A stretch of 64,000 bases of DNA from Komagataeibacter nataicola (GCF_003207795.1 NZ_NIRT01000003.1:1-64000), one strand, 5' to 3'. Shown: positions 43,053 through 54,618, counted from the stretch's first letter. Notes: generated by a model from the sequence alone, not told the origin. Numbers and translations: made by a program.

Positions 43053-43213
43053 GCACAAAACGATCCCCGTTCTCGTCATCCGCCTGCTTGCTGGCAGGCA
43101 GGTGGCGGGTCTCTCACGGTGTTCTGTTTTCAATACCAGATGACCCGCCCGGCACAAGCCCCGCTGCCGTGAAGGCTCCGCGATGGCAGCGCATGGCTTT
43201 GGCGCGCCTGTGC

Positions 43214-44275
43214 TCAGGGCGGGGTGGGGGCGTGGGGCATGTCCACCACAGGGTCATCCACATGCCCGGTCATGATGGCGGCAGTGATGTCGGCCATGAC
43301 GCGGCGGGCGACGGGCTGGCGGTAATGCAGCGGATCCCAGAAATTGTCCCGGTTTCCGGTCAGGGCGGTGTCATGGTTGAAGTCGAGCACGAGCGTGTCG
43401 CGGCGGGGATCTGTCACCCGGCTTACGCCCAGGCGGCAGGCCTTGAGTCGCGCATCGGCCACGCTGCCGGGCGTGCCGTGCAGAAAGTCCGAGGCGGGTG
43501 GAAACCACACCACGCGCAGCGTGGCGGCAGGCATGCGCGCCAGCATGTCAGCCAGCAGGTCCATGCCTGGTGGCGGGGTTTCGGCCATGCCGGGCGGGGC
43601 AGGGGTATTGTCTGGCGGGGCCCAGCGGCTGAAAATGGCCTGCACGCGGGCGGGGTCGTACTGCCCGTCGGGCGGCACGAAGCTGGTATAGCCATCGGTG
43701 CCAAAGCGCTGGGCCTTGCGCCCGGCCAGCCACCAGAACTCATTGGCCGCTTCCTGCAGGGCATACAGGCTGGCCATGTGCAGGTAGCCCATCCATGCGG
43801 GGTGGCCGTACATCCATTCCGGCCAGGGGCGGTTGGGGCCGCTCAGGCTACCGGGGCGGGGGTGGCACCAGGCGGCGTCGATGCCGATCATGATAATGCG
43901 CGGGACCGGATGAGCCCGCAGAAAAGCGTCGAGTTCGCGCGACTGCTCCCACGGGCTGGCGCTGTTCATGGCCATGTTGAGAAAATGCGCGCCCAGCGGC
44001 GGCCCCAGCACGGCAGGCTGCATGAGGCGGCTGGTCGAGGTGCCGATGATGACGGAATCAAACCGTGGCGCGCGCGCCAGCGCGGGCATGGTGTAGCGGG
44101 CGTTGGACGTGACGGGTATGCGCGCAAGCCGCGGCGAGAAGGGCAGGATGTTCCACGGGTCAACCGTGACGATGAACAGGTAGAGCCCGCCTCCCGTCAC
44201 CACTGTCGCCAGCAGGGCCAGCAGGGCAAAGCGCCGCCATGGGCCTGCCTGCCCCGCCCGCGTGGGCCGCCTCAT
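43214..44275 (-). CDS. membrane-anchored SGNH-like protein
   Basis: 353 residues. An N-terminal membrane anchor (FALLALLATVVTGGGLYLFIVTVDPWNIL) is followed by an extracytoplasmic domain. The block-I serine lies in DSVIIGTSTSRLMQP and the Asp/His pair in NFWDPLHYRQPVARR near the C-terminus, the positions expected for SGNH/AlgX-DltD-type acyl hydrolases or transferases. Middle motifs MIGIDAAWCHPRP and VVWFPPASDFL also fit. The assignment is from motif pattern only. It overlaps the dioxygenase gene by four bases, so the two are coupled. Confidence 0.65.
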   Translation of the reverse strand: MRRPTRAGQAGPWRRFALLALLATVVTGGGLYLFIVTVDPWNILPFSPRLARIPVTSNARYTMPALARAPRFDSVIIGTSTSRLMQPAVLGPPLGAHFLNMAMNSASPWEQSRELDAFLRAHPVPRIIMIGIDAAWCHPRPGSLSGPNRPWPEWMYGHPAWMGYLHMASLYALQEAANEFWWLAGRKAQRFGTDGYTSFVPPDGQYDPARVQAIFSRWAPPDNTPAPPGMAETPPPGMDLLADMLARMPAATLRVVWFPPASDFLHGTPGSVADARLKACRLGVSRVTDPRRDTLVLDFNHDTALTGNRDNFWDPLHYRQPVARRVMADITAAIMTGHVDDPVVDMPHAPTPP

Positions 44276-45018
44276 TGATGGCGGAACGTCACGACCAGAA
44301 CATCACGGTAGGCCGGGCGGGTGGGGTCGAGCGGGCGCACCGCCGTCACGCCATGATAGACGCGGTTGTCATTGACCACCGCCGTATCAAGCGGCTGGTC
44401 GAGCATGAACCCGCCCAGCAGGGTGCGTTGCAGGTCATGGATGGAGGTCTCGCCCGACATGACGTTTTCACGCCGCACCATGATTACCATCACCCAGTCC
44501 ACGCCATCGCGGTGCAGGCCCTCGGGCGTGGGCTGGCCGGGGTTGTTCTCCAGCGCCTCGATGCGGAACTGGTGCACCTCGGTATGCCACACGTCGGGCC
44601 GGTTTGCGGGTTCGCTCAGGTCGGTCACGATGCGGTGCATGAGCTGCAATATGGCCAGCAGGGCAGGGTGGGCGCCCATCTCGGGCTCGATGGCGCGGAA
44701 CCAGCGCTCGATGCCGCCATTGAGCTCGTTGTAGTCGCGGCTCTGGTAATGGGGCTGGTGCTTCTTGCGGCTTATGCCCCCGGCGCTGATGGCGAAGGTG
44801 GCATGGCGGCGGCGGCGGTAGCGCCCGCCATCGGCCATGTAGCGGTCCAGCCCCAGCCGGTTCCAGCTTGCGGCAAAGCTGGCCCAGTCCGCCACGGCCT
44901 GCTGGCCAAGCAGGGCGCGCATGGCCCCCGCGGGCACGAAGGCGAAGCCATCCGCGCGCAGGGGAGCCTCAAGGCGGGCCAGAGCGCTTGCCGTATCCTC
45001 AGCCATGGGTGGAGTCAT
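44272..45018 (-). CDS. 2-oxoglutarate/Fe(II)-dependent dioxygenase family protein
   Basis: About 248 residues resembling the 2OG-Fe_Oxy_2 family (relatives hydroxylate free amino acids such as isoleucine). Candidate iron ligands are the HxD in GLHRDGVDWVMVIMV and the distal His in NRVYHGVTAVRPLDP. Other blocks are HTEVHQFRIEA and GETSIHDLQRTLLGGFMLDQPLDTAVVND. The start is uncertain (45018 or 45006); both overlap the end of mscS. The product is unknown; gene order suggests work with the SGNH protein. Confidence 0.72.
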   Translation of the reverse strand: MTPPMAEDTASALARLEAPLRADGFAFVPAGAMRALLGQQAVADWASFAASWNRLGLDRYMADGGRYRRRRHATFAISAGGISRKKHQPHYQSRDYNELNGGIERWFRAIEPEMGAHPALLAILQLMHRIVTDLSEPANRPDVWHTEVHQFRIEALENNPGQPTPEGLHRDGVDWVMVIMVRRENVMSGETSIHDLQRTLLGGFMLDQPLDTAVVNDNRVYHGVTAVRPLDPTRPAYRDVLVVTFRHQ

Positions 45019-47602
45019 TTCCCTTTGGCGCGGCGTCCGCTTCGGGGTTTTCGGCCTTGGGGCCTTCAACCTTTGGCGCATCGGTTGCGCTGTCTCCGGT
45101 TTCAGGCTGCGCGGGCCTGTCGAGGGCGGCCCTGGGGAAGTTCTCCTCCATGTTCATCTGCAGCGTGCCGGAGGGGCCGTTGGTCAGCAGGTTCATCGAA
45201 GTCGGGATCGGGAACTTGACCTTTTCCTTCACCATGCGCGCGCTCAGACGGCTGTAATACTCGCGGTAGACCTTCCACTTCGATCCCGGCGAGGTGCGGA
45301 TGGAGCCAAGGAACTTGGAGCCATTGCCATCAGCCTGTTCCAGCCCGAGGAAGGAGAAGTCCGACTTGATGAGCGGGCCATACACATGGTCCTTGCGCAG
45401 GATCGCCAGTTCATCCTGCAGGATTGCAGCCACCCGGTGCGGGTCTTCCGACAGGTCGAGCATGAAGCTGACCACCACGAGGTTGTAGTCGCGCGAGGTA
45501 TTGGCAATCGAGGTGACCGACGAGAACGGGATGATGTGCAGGTCCCCGTTCACCGCGCGCAGCCGCAGCGTGCGGATGGACAGATGCTCCACCGTGCCTG
45601 AAACGGCGCCCGCCGTGACCCAGTCGCCCACCTGCATGGCGTTTTCAACCAGCATGAAGAAGCCGGTGATGAAGTCCTTGACCAGGCTCTGGGAACCGAA
45701 CGCGATGGCCGCACCCATGATGCCCGCACCCGTAAGCAGCGGGGCGACGTTGATGCCGATCTGCGAAAGGGTGGTCACGGTTACGATGATGATGATGAAG
45801 GTGAGCAGCACCGTGCGGATGATCGGCAGCACCGTGCGCAGCCGTGTCGCGCGGGAGGCCTGGTCCGATGTCTCGAAGCGGGTGATCTGGTTCTGCAGGG
45901 TTGCGTTGGCCACTTCCCACACCACAATGGCGATGGTGTAGGCGATCATGATCGTCAGCATCGCGCCCACGATCTTGGTGCCCAGCGAGCCATGCACGAA
46001 GAAGCGGATGGCCGGCAGACCCCATGACTGCAGCAGCAGCACGACCGTGAAGAACACCAGCAGCACCGACAGCGTGCGCCGCGCCATGGGGTAGTAGTAG
46101 TCCACGCGGGCCTGCAGGCCGGGATAGCGCTTCTCGGTTGCCTCGGGCACGTGGAAGATTTTGTTCTGCAGGCTGAAGGCCAGCACCGAGAGCAGGCGCG
46201 CGCCCAGTATGACCACAATGGTCAGTGACAGCGTGCGCAGGATCCACGCATAGCCGCCCTGGATCTGGGTAGCCCAGACCAGCCACAGCGCGAAGTCAAA
46301 GAACATGGCCGGGATCCACCAGAAGCGGACCATCTTGCCCACGAACATCCAGAACGGCTTGTCACGCAGGCGGCCCGAGGGCTGCAGCGCCGCGCCCACA
46401 TGGTGGCGGATGCGCCAGATGAAGATGGCGATGAGCATGTGCTCGATCAGCACCACGGCGCGGATGATGGCCTCGGTGCCACGGGCGGGCATGTCGAACA
46501 CGCCGCCAAGCGTGGACAGGCAGACCACGATGGAAGGCGCGGCCACAAGGAAGTTCCACCACCGCGTGACCATGCGCGCCGTTGCATCGGATGCGCTGCA
46601 CAGGCGGATGGTGGGCGAGTGCGGCACGAACACGGTCTCGAGCAGCAGGTAGATCACGCGCGCGATGACATAGGCGTTGGTGAGCGTGATGGTGACCATC
46701 GCCGCCTGGTGGGTGGTGGCGAACAGCGCGGAGGCGCCATAGCCCAGCCCGAAGAAGAGGGCGACCGGAAGCAGCTTGATGAGGAAATGCAGCAGGGAAT
46801 AGGGAATGCGCGTGATGATGCGCAGCGTTTCATGCTGCTTGCGGTCATCCTGCTCGCGGGTCTGCTCGGTCTGCTGTTCGGCCTGGGCATCGGCTGCGGT
46901 GGCGGGCGGGGGAGTAGGCTGGTCGGCATCGGCCTGGTCCTCGCGCGCGAGGCGCTGGTTCAGGCGCTGCTCGGTGGCCACCGCGCGCGCGGTCACGCCG
47001 GCAAGCGGCTTGCGCAGGGCAATGGACAGGCCACGCTCGGCCACGAGGGCGAGGATGAAGATGATGCCAGCGCGCCCCATCGCATCCAGCAGGATCTGGC
47101 GTGAATCCGTATTGGACAGGATGGAGTGCACCCACCGCCCCACGAAGGCCAGATCGGCAAACAGCGCCATGAAGTTCTGGCCCTGCTTCAGCGCGATATC
47201 GCGGATATGGCTCAGCTCGTTCATGGTTTCGCTGCTGATGCTGCCTGGCTCGACTTCCACGTCGGACTTGGCTGCGGCAGCCTTCTTGGCGGGAGCCGGG
47301 GCAGGTGCCGGGGCTGCGGCAGGCGTGGTCGGCGCGGGCAGACCCTTGGCGATGGCGTCAAGGGTGTGGGTGAATTCCTCGCGCTTCTGCGGGTCGTTCA
47401 TCACCGCGAGCACCTGCTGGGCCTGCTGGGCGGTGATGGTCTGCCCCGTGGCCTGGGCGGCCGCGGTGCCGGGATCGGCGGCATGGGCGTGGGGAATGCA
47501 GGGCAGGAGGGCGAGCAGGAAAGCCGCCAGCACTGTCAGGATGCCGCCCCGTCGGGACTGTCTGGATACGGGATGGGCGCGCGTCGTGAAATGGGCTGAC
47601 AT
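44999..47602 (-). CDS. large MscS-family mechanosensitive channel
   Basis: 867 residues. A signal sequence (GGILTVLAAFLLALLPCIPHAHA) is followed by a periplasmic helical region, about eight extra membrane segments (residues 165-610), then the MscS core: pore helix NVAPLLTGAGIMGAAIAFGSQSLVKDFITGFFMLVENAMQVGDWV and the cytoplasmic beta/alpha domain ending near 810. The last 55 residues are charged and Pro-rich. This is the YbiO/YnaI-like large class that opens under osmotic downshock. The ribosome site is unusually strong (AAGGAGGTGA, nine bases upstream) and sits just after a terminator-like hairpin. First gene of the mscS-dioxygenase-SGNH operon. Confidence 0.9.
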   Translation of the reverse strand: MSAHFTTRAHPVSRQSRRGGILTVLAAFLLALLPCIPHAHAADPGTAAAQATGQTITAQQAQQVLAVMNDPQKREEFTHTLDAIAKGLPAPTTPAAAPAPAPAPAKKAAAAKSDVEVEPGSISSETMNELSHIRDIALKQGQNFMALFADLAFVGRWVHSILSNTDSRQILLDAMGRAGIIFILALVAERGLSIALRKPLAGVTARAVATEQRLNQRLAREDQADADQPTPPPATAADAQAEQQTEQTREQDDRKQHETLRIITRIPYSLLHFLIKLLPVALFFGLGYGASALFATTHQAAMVTITLTNAYVIARVIYLLLETVFVPHSPTIRLCSASDATARMVTRWWNFLVAAPSIVVCLSTLGGVFDMPARGTEAIIRAVVLIEHMLIAIFIWRIRHHVGAALQPSGRLRDKPFWMFVGKMVRFWWIPAMFFDFALWLVWATQIQGGYAWILRTLSLTIVVILGARLLSVLAFSLQNKIFHVPEATEKRYPGLQARVDYYYPMARRTLSVLLVFFTVVLLLQSWGLPAIRFFVHGSLGTKIVGAMLTIMIAYTIAIVVWEVANATLQNQITRFETSDQASRATRLRTVLPIIRTVLLTFIIIIVTVTTLSQIGINVAPLLTGAGIMGAAIAFGSQSLVKDFITGFFMLVENAMQVGDWVTAGAVSGTVEHLSIRTLRLRAVNGDLHIIPFSSVTSIANTSRDYNLVVVSFMLDLSEDPHRVAAILQDELAILRKDHVYGPLIKSDFSFLGLEQADGNGSKFLGSIRTSPGSKWKVYREYYSRLSARMVKEKVKFPIPTSMNLLTNGPSGTLQMNMEENFPRAALDRPAQPETGDSATDAPKVEGPKAENPEADAAPKGNDSTHG

Positions 47603-47622
47603 GCCGATTGTTCACCTCCTTG

Positions 47623-47704
47623 AAAATATTAAAGCCCCGCCGGAGCGGGGTCAGGCTCCCCTGTCGAATGACACAGCACCCCCGCCCATCACTGCGCGGG
47701 GGTG
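47623..47704 (-). promoter_or_regulatory. structured mscS leader with terminator/antiterminator-like hairpins
   Basis: On the minus strand, in order: a 9-bp hairpin CACCCCCGC/GCGGGGGTG (47704-47678); GGGGAGC (47661-47655); a 6-bp hairpin CCCCGC-TCCG-GCGGGG (47650-47635) followed by CTTTAATATTTT; then the AAGGAGG of mscS. GGAGC (47659-47655) can pair instead with GCTCC (47646-47642), which would break the terminator hairpin. It may simply end RDD transcription, or it may be an attenuator. Confidence 0.5.
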
Positions 47705-47796
47705 TGCCATCTTACCGCCTGAAAACATGCAATATCAGGACAAAAGATTGCCAAAGCCTGCATGGTTGCATCCTTGGCATGCCTTTTTTGCGTTTT

Positions 47797-48399
47797 TCAG
47801 CCCCATTGCGGGGGCTGTGGGGCCAGGGCGCGGGCCTCGCGCCGGATCACGCAGGTACCGGCCAGAATGTCGTGCAGCGCCTGCTTGCGCTGCGTCCACA
47901 TGACCATGAGGAAGCCTATGCCAAGCAGTAGCGTCGAGAGATATTTGCCAAAATAGCGCCCCGCCGCGCGCAGCGGCGTGATCCGGTTGCCATAAAGGTC
48001 GGTCACGCGCATCTGGCACGCCAGCTTGCCGGGCGTGGCCTGAAAGCGCGAGGATTCAAACAGGATGAAATAGAACGCGGGCAGCAGGAGCGATGTCAGC
48101 TCGAACAGCCCGTTCCCGTTCCAGTGCAGGTGGGGCATGCTCGAGACAATGGTGTAGTCGGCCTGCGTATAGCCCGCTGGCTCGATGTAGGAGATGCGGT
48201 AGTCACCACCGCTGCCGCCAGTCACCTGCGGGTCGAACACCGATACAGAAAGGCTGGGCGGCACCAGCAGCAGGCCCATAAGCCCCAGCACCGCCCAGAG
48301 CACGATGCCATCGATCACATGGGCGACCACACGCATCCAGAACCCGGCATAGGTCCAGATCTCGGTGGGGGAGGCAGGGCGGGAAAACGGGTTCGTCAT
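47797..48399 (-). CDS. RDD-family membrane protein
   Basis: 200-residue inner-membrane protein with the RDD pattern: GFWMRVVAHVIDGIVLWAVLGLMGLLL (first segment with the Arg and Asp), FYFILFESSRFQATPGKLACQMRVTDLYGNRI, and GKYLSTLLLGIGFLMVMWTQRKQALHDILAGTCVI. The function is not established; some RDD proteins are exchangers. ATG 48399 has AGGA nine bases upstream. It precedes mscS on the same strand with a structured 194-base gap. Confidence 0.85.
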   Translation of the reverse strand: MTNPFSRPASPTEIWTYAGFWMRVVAHVIDGIVLWAVLGLMGLLLVPPSLSVSVFDPQVTGGSGGDYRISYIEPAGYTQADYTIVSSMPHLHWNGNGLFELTSLLLPAFYFILFESSRFQATPGKLACQMRVTDLYGNRITPLRAAGRYFGKYLSTLLLGIGFLMVMWTQRKQALHDILAGTCVIRREARALAPQPPQWG

Positions 48400-48521
48400 G
48401 CAGGGCATTCCTGTCTGGCTGCCAAGGGGGTCACCCGTACAGCAATGCCATTGCTCGGGGCGCAGCGGAAGCAGGAAAAACGCTCCATCCATCAGACAGG
48501 CCCGGCGGCTGTGTCAAAACA

Positions 48522-48576
48522 CAAGAAAGTTCTTGATGAAGCTTTTTCCCAAAGGCCGACGCCCAGGAACTTTTAC
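48522..48576. repeat. intergenic palindromic element, copy R9 (short B/A hybrid)
   Basis: ACAAGAAAGTTCTTGAT, left half of hairpin B (GAAGCTTTTT), right half of hairpin A (AAAGGCCGAC), then GCCCAGGAACTTTTAC. The arms pair through AAGTTC/GAACTT, a base change shared by both sides. It lies immediately after the argJ stop. Confidence 0.78.
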
Positions 48577-48582
48577 TTCCTG

Positions 48583-49818
48583 TTAGCTGCGATAGGAGCC
48601 GTTGATGTCGATATAGCCATGCGTCAGGTCGCATCCCCACGCCTGCGCCGTGCCGTTGGCCAGGCCAAGGTCAATCGTGATCTCGATTTCCTTGCCCTTC
48701 ATGTGGGCTACCACCGGAGTTTCATCATAATCAGGCACCACGGTGCCGTTCTGTGCGATCCATGTGCCGCCAATGCCAACGGAAAGCGTATCGCGGTTGG
48801 CGGGCTCGCCGCATTTGCCCACCGCCATGACCACGCGGCCCCAGTTGGCGTCCTCGCCCGCTACGGCGGTCTTGACCAGTGGCGAGTTGGCTACGGCCAT
48901 CGCCACCTTGTGGGCTGATTCATCCGACGTCGCACCGGTTACGACAACATGCATCATCTTGGTCACTCCCTCGCCATCGCGGATGACGAGCAGCGCCAGT
49001 TCCAGCAGCAGCGAATCAAGGGCCGCGCGGAACTGGGCCAGTGCGGGCGAGGCGGGGTCGGTGATCCCGGCATTGCCCGCCTGGCCTGTGGCGAACAGCA
49101 GCACCATGTCGGAGGTGGAGGTGTCCGAATCCACCGTGATGCAGTTGAAGCTGCGGTTCACGCCCTCGGTCAGGAAGGACTGGAGCACGCTGGCGGGCAG
49201 CTTCGCATCGGTCGCGACAAAGGCGAGCATGGTGGCCATGTCGGGTGCGACCATGCCGCTGCCCTTGGCAATGCCCTGGATGCGCACCGTGGTGTCGCCG
49301 ATCTTCGCCGTGCGGGTCGCGGCCTTGGGGAAGGTGTCGGTGGTCATGATGCCACGCGCGGCATCCGCCCAGCCATCAGCCGAGAGGGTGGCGTACAGGC
49401 CGGGCAGGGCGGCCGAAATCTTCTGGTAGGGCAGGACCTCGCCAATCACGCCGGTGGAGGCGAGGAACACCTCGCTTGCGGCGCAGTTGACCAGGCGCGC
49501 GGCATCCGCCGCGTTGGCCTGTGTCGCTTCAAACCCGGCCCGGCCGGTAAAGACATTGGCGTTGCCCGCATTGACCACCAGCGCACGCGCCCGGCCATCG
49601 GCCATGGCGGCGCGGCACCAGTCCACCGGTGCGCCGGGGCATTTGCTTTTTGTATAGACGCCCGCCACCGTCGTGCCCGGTGCGAATTCAGCCATGACCA
49701 GATCGGTGCGCCCCTTGTAGCGGATGCCGGCCTCGGTCGCGCCAAAACGCACGCCAGCCAGTGCTGGCAGTTCGGGCAGGGGCTGGGCAAGGGGGGAGAC
49801 GGGCAGGGCTTTGGCCAT
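48583..49818 (-). CDS. argJ: bifunctional ornithine acetyltransferase / N-acetylglutamate synthase
   Basis: Recycles the acetyl group from N-acetylornithine to glutamate in the cyclic arginine pathway; 411 residues. The self-cleavage site with nucleophilic Thr is in ARGIMTTDTFPKA. Other family blocks are LVVNAGNANVFTG, ASTGVIGEVLPYQKI, GIAKGSGMVAPDMATMLAFVATDA, NCITVDSDTSTSDMVLL and AGEDANWGRVVMAVGKCGE, with the C-terminal DLTHGYIDINGSYRS. It lies directly downstream of the parvulin gene and ends at repeat R9. Confidence 0.96.
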   Translation of the reverse strand: MAKALPVSPLAQPLPELPALAGVRFGATEAGIRYKGRTDLVMAEFAPGTTVAGVYTKSKCPGAPVDWCRAAMADGRARALVVNAGNANVFTGRAGFEATQANAADAARLVNCAASEVFLASTGVIGEVLPYQKISAALPGLYATLSADGWADAARGIMTTDTFPKAATRTAKIGDTTVRIQGIAKGSGMVAPDMATMLAFVATDAKLPASVLQSFLTEGVNRSFNCITVDSDTSTSDMVLLFATGQAGNAGITDPASPALAQFRAALDSLLLELALLVIRDGEGVTKMMHVVVTGATSDESAHKVAMAVANSPLVKTAVAGEDANWGRVVMAVGKCGEPANRDTLSVGIGGTWIAQNGTVVPDYDETPVVAHMKGKEIEITIDLGLANGTAQAWGCDLTHGYIDINGSYRS

Positions 49819-49903
49819 GGTCGGTCGGCTTCCGGTGCAGGGGCGGGGATAGGGACTCAGGTGGCGCGGCAGGGCATGGACCCCGCCGCGCGGCAGGCCG
49901 CTT

Positions 49904-50803
49904 TTAGTGGGCGGGCTGGTTTTCAGGCAGGGGCTTGCCGTCGGGGCCGTAGCGCACGACCTTGACCTGTGCGAGCGCGTTGGCAACCGCCTTCTGCACG
50001 CCGTCCTGGATCAGCTTCTGGCGGATCTGGTCGCGCGTTGCGTCAAGCGTGGGGGTGGGCGCCGTGCGCTTGCCAAGCACCTGGATCACGTGCCAGCCAT
50101 ACTGGGTGTGCACCGGGGTCTGGCTGTAGCTGTTGGGCTGCATGGAAGACGCCGCATCCCAGAATGTCGGCAGCATGTCGCCCTTCTTGAACCAGCCGAG
50201 GTCGCCGCCATTCTGCTTGGCCGAGCCGGGATCCTTCGACAGCTTGGTGGCCAGCTGCCCGAAATCGGCGCCGCCCTTGAGCTGCTTGATTACATCGTTG
50301 GCCTCGGCCTCGGTCTGGACCAGGATGTGGCGGGCATGAATTTCTTCAGCGCCCGGCTTGTTGGCGTAGTTCTTGTCGTAATACGCCTTGACCGCATCAT
50401 CGGTCAGGGTCGGGGCGACCTGGGCCGACAGGTAGGCATTCTGCAGCGCGCCCTGCGAGGCCTGCTGCATCTGCTGCTGCACGTCGGGCTGCTTGTCGAG
50501 CCCGGCCTTCGTGGCGGCAAGCTGGATGGCGCGCTGGTCAACGAGCTGGTTGAGCAGGATCGGCACGATGATGTTGTCGGGCAGCTTGCGCAGCTGCTCG
50601 GGCATCGTGGCCATGGCCTGCCGCACGTCATTGAGGCGGATGTCCTGCCCGTTCACGCTGGCGAGCAGCGGATTCTGGTCCGCCGTGGCCGGTGCGGCGG
50701 GCGCCGCCGGCGCGGGGGAGGCCGCCATTGCAGGAGGAATGATGAAAGAGGAAGCAAGCAGGGCCATCGTTGCGACAGCCTTTGCCGGACTGATAGTCCG
50801 CAT
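49904..50803 (-). CDS. periplasmic parvulin-type peptidyl-prolyl isomerase
   Basis: 299 residues: signal peptide (VATMALLASSFIIPPAMAASP), an N-terminal SurA-like helical region (about 40-150) and a parvulin domain (about 155-250) with EIHARHILVQTEAEANDVIKQLKGGADFGQLATKLSKDPGSAKQNGGDLGWFKKGDML and YGWHVIQVLGKR. It assists folding of exported proteins. It lies 85 bases upstream of argJ on the same strand and diverges from secA, so an export chaperone and the export motor share a promoter region. Confidence 0.9.
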   Translation of the reverse strand: MRTISPAKAVATMALLASSFIIPPAMAASPAPAAPAAPATADQNPLLASVNGQDIRLNDVRQAMATMPEQLRKLPDNIIVPILLNQLVDQRAIQLAATKAGLDKQPDVQQQMQQASQGALQNAYLSAQVAPTLTDDAVKAYYDKNYANKPGAEEIHARHILVQTEAEANDVIKQLKGGADFGQLATKLSKDPGSAKQNGGDLGWFKKGDMLPTFWDAASSMQPNSYSQTPVHTQYGWHVIQVLGKRTAPTPTLDATRDQIRQKLIQDGVQKAVANALAQVKVVRYGPDGKPLPENQPAH

Positions 50804-51052
50804 GTGCAAAAAACCCTAGTTATGAACGCGTTCGGCAGGCATCATGGCGAAGGGCGGCCCGCCCTGCAAGGGCCGTATGGCGGATGGCCGTTTTCCCCCG
50901 CTTTTTCCATGGCGCTGCGGTCCATCGGTTGACCCGTGGCGGCGTGGGTCCTATCTCATGTCTCCGCGCGAGAATTTTATCCGCACGCCTGCCCCGTCCC
51001 CGCCAGTTATTGTGTTGCGGGCGTGCGGGAATGTCATTCCGGGAAGGTCTTC
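50804..51052. other. parvulin-secA divergent intergenic region
   Basis: 249 bases with no gene. It holds the promoters of both genes and a perfect palindrome GAACGCGTTC at 50824-50833, just upstream of the parvulin start. No confident -35/-10 pair was found. Confidence 0.4.
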
Positions 51053-53794
<2,742 letters not shown>

Positions 53795-53860
53795 ACGGCC
53801 AGCCCCACCCGGGCCGATAGACAAGACAGTAACCAAGAACAACACGATCAGGGACGAACG

Positions 53861-54610
53861 ATGGCAGGTCATTCCCAATTCAAGAACATCATGCACCGCA
53901 AGGGCGCGCAGGACGCCAAGCGGGCCAAGCAGTTTGCCAAGGTCATCCGTGAAATTACCGTGGCCACGCGCGAGGGCATGCCTGACCCGGCCATGAACCC
54001 GCGCCTGCGCGCCGCCATCTCGGCCGCGCGTGAAGTGAACATGCCCAAGGATACGGTCGAGCGCGCCATCAAGAAGGCCAGCGGCGCGGGCGGTGGCGAT
54101 GACTACACCGAGGTCCGTTACGAAGGCTATGGCCCCGCAGGTGTGGCCGTGATCGTGGAGGGGCTGACGGATAACCGCAACCGCACCGCGTCTGATGTGC
54201 GGGCCGCGTTCTCCAAGCATGGCGGTTCGCTGGGCGAGACGAATTCGGTCTCGTTCATGTTTAGCCGCCTTGGCGTGATCGCCTATCCGCTCGATGCCGC
54301 GAGCGAGGATGACCTGATCGAGGCGGGCCTCGAGGCCGGCGCCGAAAATGTCGAGACCGTGGACGGCATGCATGAGGTGACCTGTCCGGTCGAATCCTTC
54401 TTCGCCGTGCGTGACGCGCTGGAAACCCGCTTTGGCGAACCCGCTTCCGCCAAGCTGGACTGGCGGCCGTCCAACACGGTCGAACTCGATGAGGACAAGG
54501 CCCGCAGCGTGTTCAAGCTGATCGACACGCTGGAAGACCATGACGACGTGCAGGCCGTGTACGCCAATTTTGACGTGCCGGACGACGTGGCCGAAAAGCT
54601 CTCGGCCTGA
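53861..54610 (+). CDS. yebC: YebC/PmpR-family protein (TACO1-like)
   Basis: 249-residue YebC protein. The N-terminus [32 protein letters not shown], the block [30 protein letters not shown] and [17 protein letters not shown] are invariant family features. It has been described as a transcription regulator and more recently as a translation factor for proline-rich stretches. Proline-rich TolA is encoded a few genes downstream. It is followed by ruvC after eight bases, the usual order. Confidence 0.95.
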   Translation: MAGHSQFKNIMHRKGAQDAKRAKQFAKVIREITVATREGMPDPAMNPRLRAAISAAREVNMPKDTVERAIKKASGAGGGDDYTEVRYEGYGPAGVAVIVEGLTDNRNRTASDVRAAFSKHGGSLGETNSVSFMFSRLGVIAYPLDAASEDDLIEAGLEAGAENVETVDGMHEVTCPVESFFAVRDALETRFGEPASAKLDWRPSNTVELDEDKARSVFKLIDTLEDHDDVQAVYANFDVPDDVAEKLSA

Positions 54611-54618
54611 TCCGGCCT

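Noticed and set aside
3971-48576. The palindromic repeats as a CRISPR array or as ordinary IS ends
   Set aside because: They are dispersed singly, not in regular arrays with spacers, no cas genes are near, and no transposase lies between paired copies except the unrelated IS630, whose own ends are different.
50824-50833. GAACGCGTTC palindrome as a LexA box for the parvulin gene
   Set aside because: No spacer between half-sites and no SOS logic for this gene; mentioned only as a palindrome.
53837-53860. Two GAAC motifs before yebC-ruvCAB as a LexA (SOS) box
   Set aside because: The alphaproteobacterial LexA site has the repeats seven bases apart. Here they are about fifteen apart, so this is not a match.
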